Source: Rhodocollybia butyracea (lineage: Eukaryota; Basidiomycota; Agaricomycetes; Agaricales; Omphalotaceae). Taken from it: 64,000 bases of DNA. Within the stretch, counting starts at the first letter, position 1, and each line of letters starts with the position of its first letter. The notes under the pieces were generated by a model. The model did no database searches, had not been told where the DNA came from, and saw only the letters and a list, made by a program, of their open reading frames with translations. Where the stretch lies: contig JADNRY010000013.1 in the NCBI GenBank assembly GCA_015501585.1, forward strand, positions 186,001 through 250,000, read 5' to 3'. Both the position numbers and the translations under genes were made by a program. This document shows positions 1-9,966 of this stretch, piece after piece.

Positions 1-1569
1 AGGTTAGCGATGAATATACATTCCTTTTCTTGGAGAACGTACGCTCTTCCGATACAACTGATTTGTGGATGATTTTCCAGGATACAGAACCGTCATCACC
101 CAATTCACCCAATACAAGCTCATACGGGCTGTAAATGAGCTGCGAACACATACAAGCTTGTTTCCTTCCGTTGCTAGCACTGAGGTCCAGCTGAACAATG
201 TTTCATCCACCGGCGTAAGCTCTTTGACAGTTCCGTCGTTCAAGGAAATGAGAATGATGGTGGAGCGAGATCCCCAGACAGTTGGAGTGACTATGTAGTC
301 CCCTTGACCGGAGTGGACCTGCAAAAAACGGGGCAGGCCGTCAAGATATAGCCCAGGAAACTCGCCTTTGGCAGGTTCCCATACGGCGTCGACTAGTGTT
401 CGAGTTTTGTCAGGATCTACCGATGAAGTAACATCGAGGGAGTGAAGAGATGCTGTAGCCCAGTGTGCACCACCTGTGGGCTGCGAAAGCCACAACAAAG
501 TGGTTTCACCATTATTACCAACAACCAATCGGGGAGTCCTGCACGAGAGGTTAGGTGGGGTAAGCTTTCGCAAACTTAGAGCTCTAGCCTCTGTCGCATC
601 GGCTCCAGATGGTTGAACTGTCAATTCCCAGATTCCAGTAGGACGATTGTAGCAACCTTTGATCCCCAGGAGCCTCTCGCCTGAGGCAGTCTCATAACCA
701 GTGGCGAATATCTTATCGTCAGAGAAGGGTTTGAACCGAGCTTGACCGAACCACACTGGCGAGTCGTGTGTAAGCGACACCAATTTGTCAGTTTGCCATT
801 CGAAAAGAAACGATACGGGGAAGATCTTTCCTACTAGTCCTTCCCCAAATGATTGTCTGTATCTGAACTTTTCAGCGGAGTTCTTCTCCGTAATTTTTTT
901 CTTCTCAGCGACGTAGAGAATTGACTTCTCAGAATGTGAAAAGCACAGCGAGGAGAAGTAGTCTGGAGTTATTACAGTCAGTGGAATTCCAACAGTAAAC
1001 AAATATTATTGCTAACCATCGGCATAAAACATTCCGTGTATATCGGTCACATCTTTACACGCCAACAACCTATCGCTATTCCAGACTTCTACGAATCTCT
1101 TCTTATCCTTATCCTCTCCGGTTTCCCTCAGAACGGCTTTGAGATTGCCTGATGCAGAATAAGCTGTGCTGACGATACCAATCACTTCCACACTAGGCGT
1201 AGTAGTATTTAGAGCATCCAACAAAATAGACTTGGATATAGTTCTTTTAAGGTTTCGGATATGGTCGCGGACGGATAACTGAACAGCAACGACTAAAAAA
1301 CCGTGAGTTGCATACCGGGAGAATATGTAGAGCTTGAGCTTACTATTACCGTGCAAGGAAGCTAAGGTGGGGACAGGAATAGCCGTCAAATCGTCGTAGT
1401 TCTTGATCGACATGTTTTGGAATCCACGAGAGCTCGAGGGCCAATTTATATGCAGAGCCCTAGAGCCCTGGGTAGAGGGTTGGTGTTTGCTGGAAGAAGT
1501 CAATACCAACCTTGGAATCCGGATAAAACGAAGCATGAGTCGCGGACCGTAGTTCAGGATCACAGTCAT
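1..1569 (-). CDS. Acylaminoacyl peptidase (APEH-like), N-terminal part, cut by window edge
   Basis: Serine peptidase of the prolyl oligopeptidase clan, expected to release N-acylated amino acids from blocked peptides in the cytosol. Only the N-terminal beta-propeller side is in the window; the alpha/beta-hydrolase domain with the catalytic triad lies beyond base 1. Diagnostic stretches are 'KAVLRETGEDKD', 'FSHSEKSILYVAEKK' and, near the edge, 'SPYELVLGELGDDGS', which match the order in APEH proteins. A 50-odd nt intron with CTGAC branch sequence lies at about 957-1010 and joins the two open frames in phase. Near 133-135 the frame slips by one base (see findings). The first 50 residues from the ATG at 1569 look unconserved, so translation may start at a later Met (for example near 1535 or 1410). 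It is divergent from the thioesterase starting at 1645. Confidence 0.8.
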
Positions 1570-1644
1570 GTGGTGTGACGTTACGTACCCGGATCGGTTA
1601 ACCAGTAGCCGATATCGCGACTTGAACTTTGACCGCCATCATCC

Positions 1645-2297
1645 ATGTCGGAAACGCAGAACCTCAAATCTTTGGGGCGCGCAGATTTCAAGTACTCTCT
1701 CACGTACAGGACACGGTGGTGAGATTCTTACTTTCTTTCTGCCATTGATATCTTCTTGTCGCGGTTGGCGTTTTTTTCGATTAGTATTTGTACCGAACGT
1801 TCTTCATTCTCTGTGTTATTGACCTAGCTTCAAAGGAGCGACAATGATCAATACTCTCATATAAACAACTCCATATACTACCACTTTTTTGACTCAATAG
1901 TCAACACCTATCTCATTGAATCCTGTGGACAGAATCCTCAACAATCGCCATCCATTGGTCTTGTTATTTCTTCATGGTGTCAGGTAGCTGGATTTGGACT
2001 CTGTTTTCCTATGATGTACTGACTATCTTCTCAACTATTGCTAAAATTTTTGAACAGTATTTTGCCCCACTGTCATTCCCTGATGTCCTTGATTTCTGTC
2101 TCCGCGTCAAAAAGTTGGGCAGCAGTTCGGTAACATATGAAATAGGTGTGTTCAAACAGGGATCAAATATACCTGCTGCGGTGGGAGGCTACACGCATGT
2201 TTTTGTAGACCGGGAAAGCCGTAAGAGTATTACTCTGCAGCCTTTGACGCGTCATGGTCTGAGTGCCCTGCTTGTATCTGATGGCGCGAAACTATAA
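1645..2297 (+). CDS. Hotdog-fold acyl-CoA thioesterase (YbgC/4HBT-like), 3 exons
   Basis: Predicted 153-residue single-domain thioesterase, expected to hydrolyse acyl-CoA; the substrate cannot be told. Exons are 1645-1718, 1836-1983 and 2058-2297; all junctions are GT-AG and the total is a multiple of three. The family signature 'TRWSDNDQYSHINNSIYY' (WxDxDxxGHxNN-like, with the catalytic Asp) spans the first junction, followed by 'SSWCQYFAPLSFP' across the second and 'VTYEIGVF', 'AAVGGYTHVFVDRESRK' near the end, in the order usual for this family. The first intron, 117 nt, is longer than most here. Only 75 bases separate its start codon from the first ATG of the divergent peptidase gene, so the two may share a promoter. 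Single-exon readings of this stretch miss two thirds of the gene. Confidence 0.82.
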
Positions 2298-2454
2298 AAA
2301 GTAGTGTGGCTGATGACCTATCTAATTCACTTTGTGGAAGCGGGACATTGTATTCAGAATTTTCTATCAGTGAGATTCAGTAAACTCTTGAAGTGGGACC
2401 TGCAGTCAATATGAGCACACTGTTAGAGTGTTCCTCGCTATATAAGTACATAGA

Positions 2455-3045
2455 GTACAAATCTAACTTTGTACTTTAATCTTTTCTTTCCTATTGACCT
2501 TTCTGTTTCTCTCACTGCATATAATAAGAAAATTTGGAGATTTACAGTCAGTAAGTCACGGTTGTTCGATACAAAGCCACATCTGTATAAGTACTGTCCT
2601 TCAGTGCCTCGTTGTAACCTATTCACGGTACGTGGCTGGTTTTGTGCGCCGGGGCGAATAACTTCACGCTGCCACAGCAAGACTGTTGGGTGCATACGTG
2701 CACCGCGTTGCGCGGTAGCTGTAAGTTTCACATATAGGACATCATGCTTCAGCGTGTCAGCTTCAGCCGTAGTCCTTGAGCGTTATGAGAACTAACGCGT
2801 CCGACAAGGGCTACCATCAGAGTCACTCTGACTGTAGCAACAAGCTCCAGCAAGAACTGGGCTGGCTTTCTCCTCTTCTTGAGGGGCAGGTTAATGTTAA
2901 GTACAGCAGTATTGGCGAGTGCAACTAGCGCCCATTCCCAATAATGGTAATCAAGTGTCGCCGTGAACCGTCTACAATCAAATTGGTTCCCATCAACATC
3001 ACTCTCGAACACTACTCTAATGTCCCCTTCGGGGTGACATACGAA

Positions 3046-3076
<31 letters not shown>

Positions 3077-3172
3077 GGCCCCTGCACAAGGATGACACGC
3101 TTTCCCGGAGTGGTAGATCTACGGATCTCAATATTTATTTTGCTATTACTTTTTGTTTTGCTTTCGTCTTGA
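2455..3172. repeat. Left arm of 1.6-kb palindrome containing U6
   Basis: This stretch is repeated in inverted orientation at 3268-4050. The inner 218 bases (2955-3172) are identical to the reverse complement of 3268-3485. The outer part is clearly homologous but diverged by substitutions and indels; matching blocks include the TAACTTCACGCTGCCAC segment at about 2659 and the TGGCTTTCTCCTCTTCTTGA segment at about 2862. Confidence 0.9.
3022..3141 (+). ncRNA. U6 spliceosomal snRNA, copy 1
   Basis: The transcript begins at the 5' stem-loop GTCCCCTTCGGGGTGACATA and contains the nearly invariant U6 core: the ACAGAGA box (AACGATACAGAGAAGATTAG) and the catalytic AGC region with the internal stem-loop (CATGGCCCCTGCACAAGGAT, then GACACGC). 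A GATCTACGGATC hairpin follows and the first T4 tract, a plausible Pol III stop, is at 3138-3141. The gene lacks an intron. It faces copy 2 tail to tail across a 95-base spacer. The A-box-like TTAGCATGGCCC is internal. The exact 3' end is inferred from the T tract. Confidence 0.95.
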
Positions 3173-3267
3173 GTAGAATCTGAAAGATTAAAACAGAAAG
3201 AAATTCAAATGTGCCTAGCTTGGTAGTGGTAGAAAAAAAAATAATTAAAATGAAGTCTGAAAGATAG
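3173..3267. other. Palindrome spacer between the two U6 genes
   Basis: AT-rich 95-base loop between the identical arms. It carries a short direct repeat TCTGAAAGAT at 3179-3188 and 3256-3265, one beside each arm. Confidence 0.8.
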
Positions 3268-3363
3268 TCAAGACGAAAGCAAAACAAAAAGTAATAGCAA
3301 AATAAATATTGAGATCCGTAGATCTACCACTCCGGGAAAGCGTGTCATCCTTGTGCAGGGGCC

Positions 3364-3394
<31 letters not shown>

Positions 3395-4050
3395 TTCGTA
3401 TGTCACCCCGAAGGGGACATTAGAGTAGTGTTCGAGAGTGATGTTGATGGGAACCAATTTGATTGTAGACGGTTCACGGCGACACCGTTTCATTATGGGC
3501 GCTAGTTGGTGATAGGCGTCAGTAAAACTCGCCAATACTTATTGATAGCGTTAACCTACCCCTCAAGAAGAGGAGAAAGCCAGGTGAATCCCAGCATGAT
3601 TGAAGATTGTACTTGTCAAACATACAGGTTGCACGCCAGAACGTCGAACGTGATCGCCCAGCTCTTGCTGGGTTTTGTTGCTACGGCTTGAGTGACTAGG
3701 CTGATGTTAGTAGCCCAAGTCGGACGCGTTAGTTACGCTCGAGGACCGCTGAGCGCTGATGCAGATGTCCAATCTGTGAAAATTTTACAGCTACCGGGAT
3801 ATGCGCAACGCATCGTGCCGCGGATGCACCCAACCAGCTCCAACTAGCCTTACCGTGGCAGCGTGAAGTTATTTGTCCCGGCGCACAGTATATGAATTAC
3901 AGCGAGGCACAATGAAAGACAGTACTTATATACTATGGGGATTTACCGTAAATCTCCGAGTTCTCTTGTATGCAGTGAGACAAACAGAACGGTCAACAGG
4001 AAAGAAACGATTAGAGTTCACTTCAAAGTTCTGAGCTTTGTACTGTATGT
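3268..4050. repeat. Right arm of 1.6-kb palindrome containing U6
   Basis: Inverted copy of 2455-3172. Bases 3268-3485 are identical to the left arm; beyond 3485 the arm is diverged and carries extra sequence, such as about 60 bases around 3590-3650 with no partner on the left. Homology is still clear near 3945-4035 (AAATCTCCGAG, GCAGTGAGACAAACAGAACG, AGGAAAGAAACGATTAGAG) and fades after about 4050. Confidence 0.88.
3299..3418 (-). ncRNA. U6 spliceosomal snRNA, copy 2
   Basis: Base-for-base the same as copy 1 on the opposite strand, including 67 bases upstream of the transcript and about 30 bases past the first T4 tract. The 5' stem-loop starts at 3418 and the ACAGAGA box lies near 3378. Because both genes have identical transcript and near flanks, either or both may be active; the sequence does not tell them apart. 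Confidence 0.95.
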
Positions 4051-4245
4051 AATGAGAACAGCAAGAACTACGCCTAACAATAATTGTAGTAAGTTAAGTA
4101 TGTACATGAATTTGCGCTCAATATTGACTAAACGTCCAGAGTTTCGGCCGGATTTAATTTGATTGGGCGCTTCGTGTTCGTCATTTCCCCTCATCAGCCT
4201 TACAACCCTTATAGTTATACTTGGAGCCATAAATTCCCCAATTTC

Positions 4246-5916
4246 ATGCCAGACCTATGCCACACTATCGAAGATGCTAAATTCACCGCTCGACAGCAAC
4301 GAGCTTCTCGCACAAAGCCTCAACCATGGATTGTACTCAAGGTAACTTTAGCTCTTGTTTCAGTATACCGTGCTCATCGCTCATGTTGGTTTACTTCAAG
4401 CTAATGGTTTTTATAACCACTGGAATAATGGGGTACACCGCGTATGTGTACATCGGGAGGTTCTGTGTAGGAATTATCAAGGGGGAGAGAGAGAATGTGG
4501 GTGCTGGGAAAGGTGACGGGGGTGAGTGTTTTCATTGGCTATACTAGCTCATACGTTTATCTTAATCCGACTCTGATTTTAATCAGTTGCCCTGCTCGTA
4601 ATCTTCTGTTTGTTATACATATGGATGTTGTGGGCTTATGCGAGGGTATGGGATTCTACTTGTACTGGTAACATATCTCTAACAGCACTATCGTTTTCAG
4701 GTCGTATTCACGCCTCCAGGATTTGCTCGAGATGTATGTATTTCTACTGTCAACAGAACCCGAGCATCATTAATCTTCTTGTTTGTGTTCAGTACGTATC
4801 TCCATCTCCCCCGCCTGCACTTCCTCCGCTTCCGCCTCCGAATGTATCCACCGATACCGATACCCAGGATACCCTCAGAGTCAACGGACCTTCCTATGAA
4901 CAACAAATGTCTGAAATAACTCGTCCAAATCCTATTTTGGACGCTATACCACCTACAACTGGAAAAGGACCAAACTACTCTGAATCCTCCAATTCCAGAA
5001 TAATACACGACCCTCGCACCCAAGCCGACCTCCAACGAGCTGAAAAAATGCACATAACTCGACGACCACCAACCACACCGGTGCTCTCCCCCGAGTATAG
5101 ATATTGCTCTAGGGATCTTTTCGTCAAACCCTACAGGGCGCATCATTGTAGGGCTTGTGGGACAGTAAGCTCAATAGTTTGTTGATATACTATATTTACT
5201 GATCGTACGTATTGCTGCATCGTGTAGTGCGTACTCAAGTACGACCATCACTGTCCTTGGATTGGACAATGCGTGGGAGCTCGGAATCACAAAGTCTGTC
5301 AATGTTATATATGTATATATTGTCACCGTCCTTACTCCCCACCCAGTTCTTCGTTAACTTCAATGTCGCAACAGCAATATTCACAGCGTACACATTCGCT
5401 ACACTCCTCCCCTACACCATTCGGAGTAACCATTCCCCGACTGCTTCCATCGACCCACAGCAGATAGTCATCCTCGCACTATCCGCCCTCTTTCTCCTCT
5501 TCACCACCACCCTCTTCATAACCCATACTTTCTTGTTATCTGTCTCTCAGTCAACTGTCGAATCCCACCAACACCAATCAATGAAAGAGCGTGAATCTTC
5601 GCTCCTTAGCGAAGTTTTCGCCTGGTATGAAATAAGCAATAAACGACGAGTTACCAAGGCATGGGATAGAGAATGGGGACGGGTGGGGCAGGAGGGAAAT
5701 CTGTGGTGGGTCGGGGGGAGGTTGAAAGGGTGGGAGGAGACCATGGGGAGTAAGGGGCGAACCAGGGAGAATCCGTGGGGGTGGGGCAGTTGGATCTTAC
5801 CGGTTGGGTTAAACTTAAGAGGGAAGGAGGTAGGGATGAGGTACGAGGTTAACCCGAGATTTGATGAAGAGGGCAGGTGGAGGAAGAGGAGTGAGTGGCC
5901 GGAGGGAGTGTTGTAG
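4246..5916 (+). CDS. DHHC-type protein S-palmitoyltransferase (PFA family), 7 exons
   Basis: Integral membrane enzyme that transfers palmitate to cysteines of target proteins. Exons 4246-4341, 4401-4521, 4587-4645, 4701-4733, 4793-5164, 5228-5293 and 5347-5916 sum to 438 codons plus stop, with good GT-AG borders. TM1 is '[18 protein letters not shown]', TM2 '[19 protein letters not shown]'. A proline-rich loop follows, then the cysteine-rich domain: '[14 protein letters not shown]' and the catalytic '[14 protein letters not shown]' with 'NHKFFVNF'. TM3 and TM4 ('[15 protein letters not shown]', '[19 protein letters not shown]') lie in the last exon, with an STVE element in the place of the family TTxE motif. 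The C-terminal tail is rich in Trp, Gly and Arg. The start at 4246 was chosen because it opens the exon carrying 'KPQPWIVLK', which splices in phase; an in-frame upstream ATG at 4159 is possible. Confidence 0.88.
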
Positions 5917-6221
5917 CGTGTGGCCTTTTTTTGCGGACTGTGTCGTTCGCAGGTCATGATAATTGGAAAGAAGTAATTGCATCACTACTCTATCGAGTAC
6001 GATGCTGCAAGAGGTTCGCGGGGAAGAGCTCAACGTTAGGATTGAACTCTTGTCGACCACGATATACCTTCTTAGGGCTGCTTTCCGGCGCCGGAGTGTT
6101 GAGTCTCTCATTCCCTTCTCCTTTCTTAGCTCAGAATTACGAATTCGTTCTTCAAGAGGATCAAGTTATTGAATGCTCCACGCATCATTACCCAGTTTTA
6201 CCACAGTACAGCTATGCAACT
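5917..6221. other. Intergenic, no gene seen
   Basis: About 300 bases between the 3' ends of two convergent genes (DHHC transferase and DJ-1-like protein). Short open frames here show no family features. Confidence 0.6.
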
Positions 6222-6923
6222 TTACTCTAATACCAAACTGATAGATGTGTCCGAGTACTCCTGAGGACGATCTCCCACATTCATCATATCAAGCGTGATT
6301 TCGACCAGTTCTTTGGAAAAGTATTTTGACTGACGGGCATACGCAGAGACGAGGTCATTGCCGTTTGTAACAGCTCCACTGGACCAGAAGTTCCCATCTT
6401 GCACCCATCGCAGCTCTGCGCCCTTCTGCACTACATCCTGCCCATATTTCCGGGCAAGGATAGCCTGGGTACCCTTGGGTCCGCAGACTGTGCGACCCTT
6501 GAGCAATCCCGCCTCGCCGCAAATGAATATGCCGGTGCAGATACTGAGGATATCTGTCCCTGCGGCCTCGCTCTGCTTCCTGAGCCATTCCAGTCCCTCT
6601 TTTTCAAAGGTGTCATTGGGATCTGGGCCGGGAACCAAAACGATGTTTAGCTTTCCCGGTGCCACGTCTGGGTCACTGTAGCGGTTCGTGGCAATTATTT
6701 GCTGGTTGGAAGAGATTAAGATGGGCTCGCCAGCTTTGACAGAGCCGATGTAGTGAATATGAACTGTGGGCGCTGAGTCAATGATTGGCTGGGGCACCAC
6801 GCCTTTCAAGATGGTCATGTATTGAGAAGACATTGAGCCCAAGATATCGACGCATGCCTGGTCGAGCAGCTGGCACCATGTGGGGATGAAGACACCTATG
6901 CGCACGATTGTTTCTTTGCCCAT
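6222..6923 (-). CDS. DJ-1/PfpI (class I glutamine amidotransferase-like) protein
   Basis: Single-exon protein of about 233 residues. It has the flavodoxin-like DJ-1/PfpI fold pattern: 'VRIGVFIPTWCQLLDQACVD' at the start, 'LNIVLVPGPDPND' and the nucleophile elbow 'ILSICTGIFICGEAGLLKG' with the reactive Cys, then 'GAVTNGNDLVSAYA', where an Asn and Asp rather than a His follow the 'SSGA' turn. Fungal relatives include isonitrile hydratase-like and transcription-regulator-like proteins; the actual reaction cannot be told. The frame extends upstream to an ATG at 6980, but the Met at 6923 sits directly before the first conserved strand and is preferred. No intron is needed, unusual in this gene-rich stretch. 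Confidence 0.85.
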   Translation of the reverse strand: MGKETIVRIGVFIPTWCQLLDQACVDILGSMSSQYMTILKGVVPQPIIDSAPTVHIHYIGSVKAGEPILISSNQQIIATNRYSDPDVAPGKLNIVLVPGPDPNDTFEKEGLEWLRKQSEAAGTDILSICTGIFICGEAGLLKGRTVCGPKGTQAILARKYGQDVVQKGAELRWVQDGNFWSSGAVTNGNDLVSAYARQSKYFSKELVEITLDMMNVGDRPQEYSDTSISLVLE

Positions 6924-7178
6924 GTTGGATACAAATGATACTTTATTGAGGTGGCTTGAACCTTTACTTATAAGTCTCATCTGGCTAGGCCAAGGCTTTC
7001 ATGGATCTATGGATCACTGCGCATGTTCCCGTATCAAGAATCCCTATAGTCAATACTGCGCTTTGCGCAGCTTGTCAAAAATCTCTATTTGTTGTTGCCT
7101 AGCTGATCGGTTTGTAAGTACTAATTATGCCGTGTCAGAGCGTAACTACTCGTCTATACAGCGACGCCAGTGGGCTAG

Positions 7179-8354
7179 ATGGGCTCGTCGTCTACGATTC
7201 CTTATGCTACGGCCCTTGCTTTTGATAATAATCGCCCCAAATCGTAAGTCTCCTTCCCGTGCTTGATTTCTCTTCGAGTGATACCTGTTTCGTCGCCCAT
7301 TTGTCGATGTCTTCTGGAAGATGAGTCTGAAACCTTGTCTTTATCCCCTTTTTTCGCAATGACAGGGAATATGAACTTACCGTCAGGCAGGAGCCTAAGC
7401 AAGCTCAAATGTGTGCCGGTGTAGGCGACATAGGTGAAATATCTTGCTCTATATTTTGAGCTCTTATTAATGATCTTCCAGCTGACCGTCATCCGATCGA
7501 TCCACCGCCAATTGTCCAACTACAAGTCGTCGACCTTGCTCGAGGTGCGAATAATTCTGGTCAGCATAGATCGAATTCGCTCGCTAGTCCATCCACAACC
7601 TTCAATACAGCTTTGATACAGCTACTAATCGTGATATGTATGATTTTTCTATTGATGATCCGTCTGAAACCGGTGCCTACGCTACTCTTGAACCATATAC
7701 ACAATGCGGATCCTTCTTCATGCGTACATCACTAGCACAACCAGATGATGACATCGAGCTGCATTGGCTGGAGGTATGTTCCTTGCTTGGAACAAGTTTG
7801 ATATTGACTAACATTAGGATGGCTGCACTTCTTGTATCACCGGTTCTACTGTATCCACACTGTACTTTGATAAAGATCCTCAGCACAGTGACGAAGACCC
7901 GGGCTTTTTCATTTTCCCGGTCCTCCGAGTTAGACTGAAGGGAGTTTTAGACTGAAGCTGGGTTTGTACGAGTTCGTTGGGTAGGGCTTTCTTCATTGCC
8001 CTTGATCTTCGCTAACTCGCTACGCTTAACGACACACATATCATGTTCGACATCTTAAATCGGTCTTCTCTGCACCCTTCTATGTATATTCAGCTAAAGA
8101 GTTTTCTGGACCGGGGGGCAAGACTTGCATCGATTTTATTTCTCTTATTCTTATTACATTTTGCTACAGAGTCGGCTCAGCCCCTCACCCGCTCGACTGT
8201 GTTAGACCGGGGCGTAAAAAGTCGCGACCAACACCCCGTGTTTCAACATTTAACAATATCGACTAATTCGCGTTACTCGCCGCGAACATATCAGCACTAC
8301 CTTCGTAACAAAGTTATGCTGAGTTCAGCCATCCGATCCCCATCCCACAGGTAA
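7179..8354 (+). CDS. Velvet-domain regulator, with frame and splice lesions
   Basis: Velvet proteins are fungal DNA-binding regulators of development and secondary metabolism. Exon 1 (7179-7243) and exon 2 (7366-7433, 'EYELTVRQEPKQAQMC') splice in phase to exon 3 ('DRHPIDPPPIVQLQVVDLA' from 7482). Then come 'DDDIELHWLE', an intron at about 7773-7818, 'DGCTSCITGSTVSTLYF' and 'DPGFFIFPVLRVRLKG'. After 7945-7948 (TTTT) the frame must shift by one to continue as 'RLKLGLYEFVG'. The next exon, 'VRHLKSVFSAPFYVYSAKEF' at about 8048, is conserved, but no AG dinucleotide lies between the donor near 7979 and this exon. A GC-AG intron then leads to 'ESAQPLTRS'. All velvet blocks are present in order, so identity is firm; whether the gene works is not. 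Confidence 0.72.
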
Positions 8355-8825
8355 ATGGTGCAAACACAGGGGCTGGGCAGGAACTGTATATACAACCTTC
8401 TCTGACTCCTCTGAGTCCCTCGAACTCAGTCTTGTCGTTTTCTCGGGTTACTGAGTCATTTGGTAGGGAGTGACATTCTGGCGACCCTACTGGCACTGGA
8501 CAAGAAAATCACGGGTAATCAATTATTCACTGCAAACAAGAAAAAAAAAAGAGATCTCACTTGTAGTGCTTTTGCTTTTGCCTCCAGTTGAACAGTGCTC
8601 AGTTGAACTCTGCTCATATTATCAACCAAAATCAAAACCTGGGTAGTAAGGGTCCTTGGAGGGAAGCTTCAAAAATTCTTGTCCCTAACATATCTGCAGA
8701 TCCTAGCACCAAAATTACCCCTAATACCCATGCCGCTCTGCTAACTCTGAGCTTGAGCGGAACAACTTATCAAACTGGACGCAGCTCGAGTCAATGGGGT
8801 TAGATCTCCTCAAGGCAAGTAGCTT
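8355..8825. other. Intergenic, no gene seen
   Basis: No coding features recognised. Contains an A-rich run near 8541-8551. Confidence 0.5.
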
Positions 8826-9045
8826 ACCCCATGACCTGGCTCAACATCACAGTGAAGTCTTTATCATCTCCCTTGCGTTGCTTCAGTCTACCCTCGTGTC
8901 TCCAACTGGCCACATGAACCGTGCCCGTGCCTTCAGTTGTGTTTTCTTCACTGGGCTTCTCACGTTTGCATAAATGATATGACGACCGTCTTCTTTGATC
9001 TTCAACTTGTTTTTCTGTAACTACGGCTGCCTAGTACAAGTCTAG
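8826..9045 (-). pseudogene. Possible 3' gene fragment ending in a conserved-looking C-terminus
   Basis: On the minus strand a frame ends in 'KGDDKDFTVMLSQVMG' and stop, and upstream, after one frame slip at 8965-8967 (TTT), reads 'KLKIKEDGRHIIYA'. A TTACAG acceptor precedes it. Codon use looks coding, but I recognise no family and the sequence further upstream is the MITE-like element at 9073-9310. It may be the last exon of a gene broken by that insertion, or chance. Confidence 0.25.
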
Positions 9046-9072
9046 TTCATCCTAGAGATGAGCGATTTCTGA

Positions 9073-9310
9073 ATCGGGGACACTGGAGTGTCTCTGCGTG
9101 CGTGGCCTTGTCACTTTCTGTCAAAGTACAAGAAATCTTCGACGTCGTTGTTTTCTGCGCCCAAACATCATGTTTGGCATACACAATAGGGTAGTATATG
9201 TAGTTACATTTTCTACAGAACAAAGTCATCGAGGCAAAGCAAGCACTTCGCAGACTGACACATTCTGTCAAGAAAGTGCCAAGCCACGAGAGCACACCGG
9301 TGTCCCCGAT
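9073..9310. mobile_element. MITE-like element with about 50-bp imperfect terminal inverted repeats
   Basis: The left end starts ATCGGGGACACTGGAGTG and the right end is the inverted partner, ATCGGGGACACCGGTGTG in reverse complement. Similarity continues through GTGGCCTTGTCACTTTCTG against GTGGCTTGGCACTTTCTTG. The 238-bp element has no coding capacity. I could not find a convincing target-site duplication, so the superfamily is unknown. Confidence 0.7.
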
Positions 9311-9966
9311 CCAAAAATCATTCGCCTCTTGGTTGGGAAATTCAAGTATGGGAAGACTATAAGGTGGGGTGCACGATGGTGATCACGCGGGAAGGTGGGT
9401 TTTGGAGACGAGGATCCAAGAGTTTATGATTCCAATGTCTTTTTTTGAGGTTTCTAGGATGTGCTGGAGAACAAGTGCGATTGCGAGTTTCCTATTCACA
9501 AACAATGATCATATAATAGTATATTATAGCAATACAGTTGTACAAGGACAGAGAATTTAAACATGGACAAAGGAAAAGCAAAAAAAAGGCAATAAATACG
9601 ACATGTTTATAGTCGAGTTCAATAGATATTAGGTATGGACAAGTCAGGAAAGTTTATGTATGGAGATGGATATGAAGCGATGTGGGATGTAGGATATAGG
9701 ATGTCAGACGCAGCCAAGCGGGATGATGGAGAGTGGAGGCAATGTGTGATGTAATAAGAAATAAGAAGCAATTGAAGCATGTATGATACGTATGCACGGG
9801 GAACAGAAACAAACCTTGAAGACACTTGATATATATTCTACAAAACTAAATCAGATGTGCGTCAAACTCGAGTAGCCCTAATTTGAACAAACGTCGGCAA
9901 CGAGATCAAACCAAAGCCTTCCGTTCTTCACTTGTACTCAAACCCAGTATTCGACCACCCGCCCAC
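9311..9966. other. Intergenic, 3' flank of the gene at 9967
   Basis: AT-rich, no coding features. It includes the likely 3' untranslated region of the minus-strand gene that ends at 9967. Confidence 0.5.

Noticed and set aside
2944..3535. Open frames on both strands with identical 70-residue products
   Set aside because: They are translations of the U6 snRNA palindrome, not proteins.
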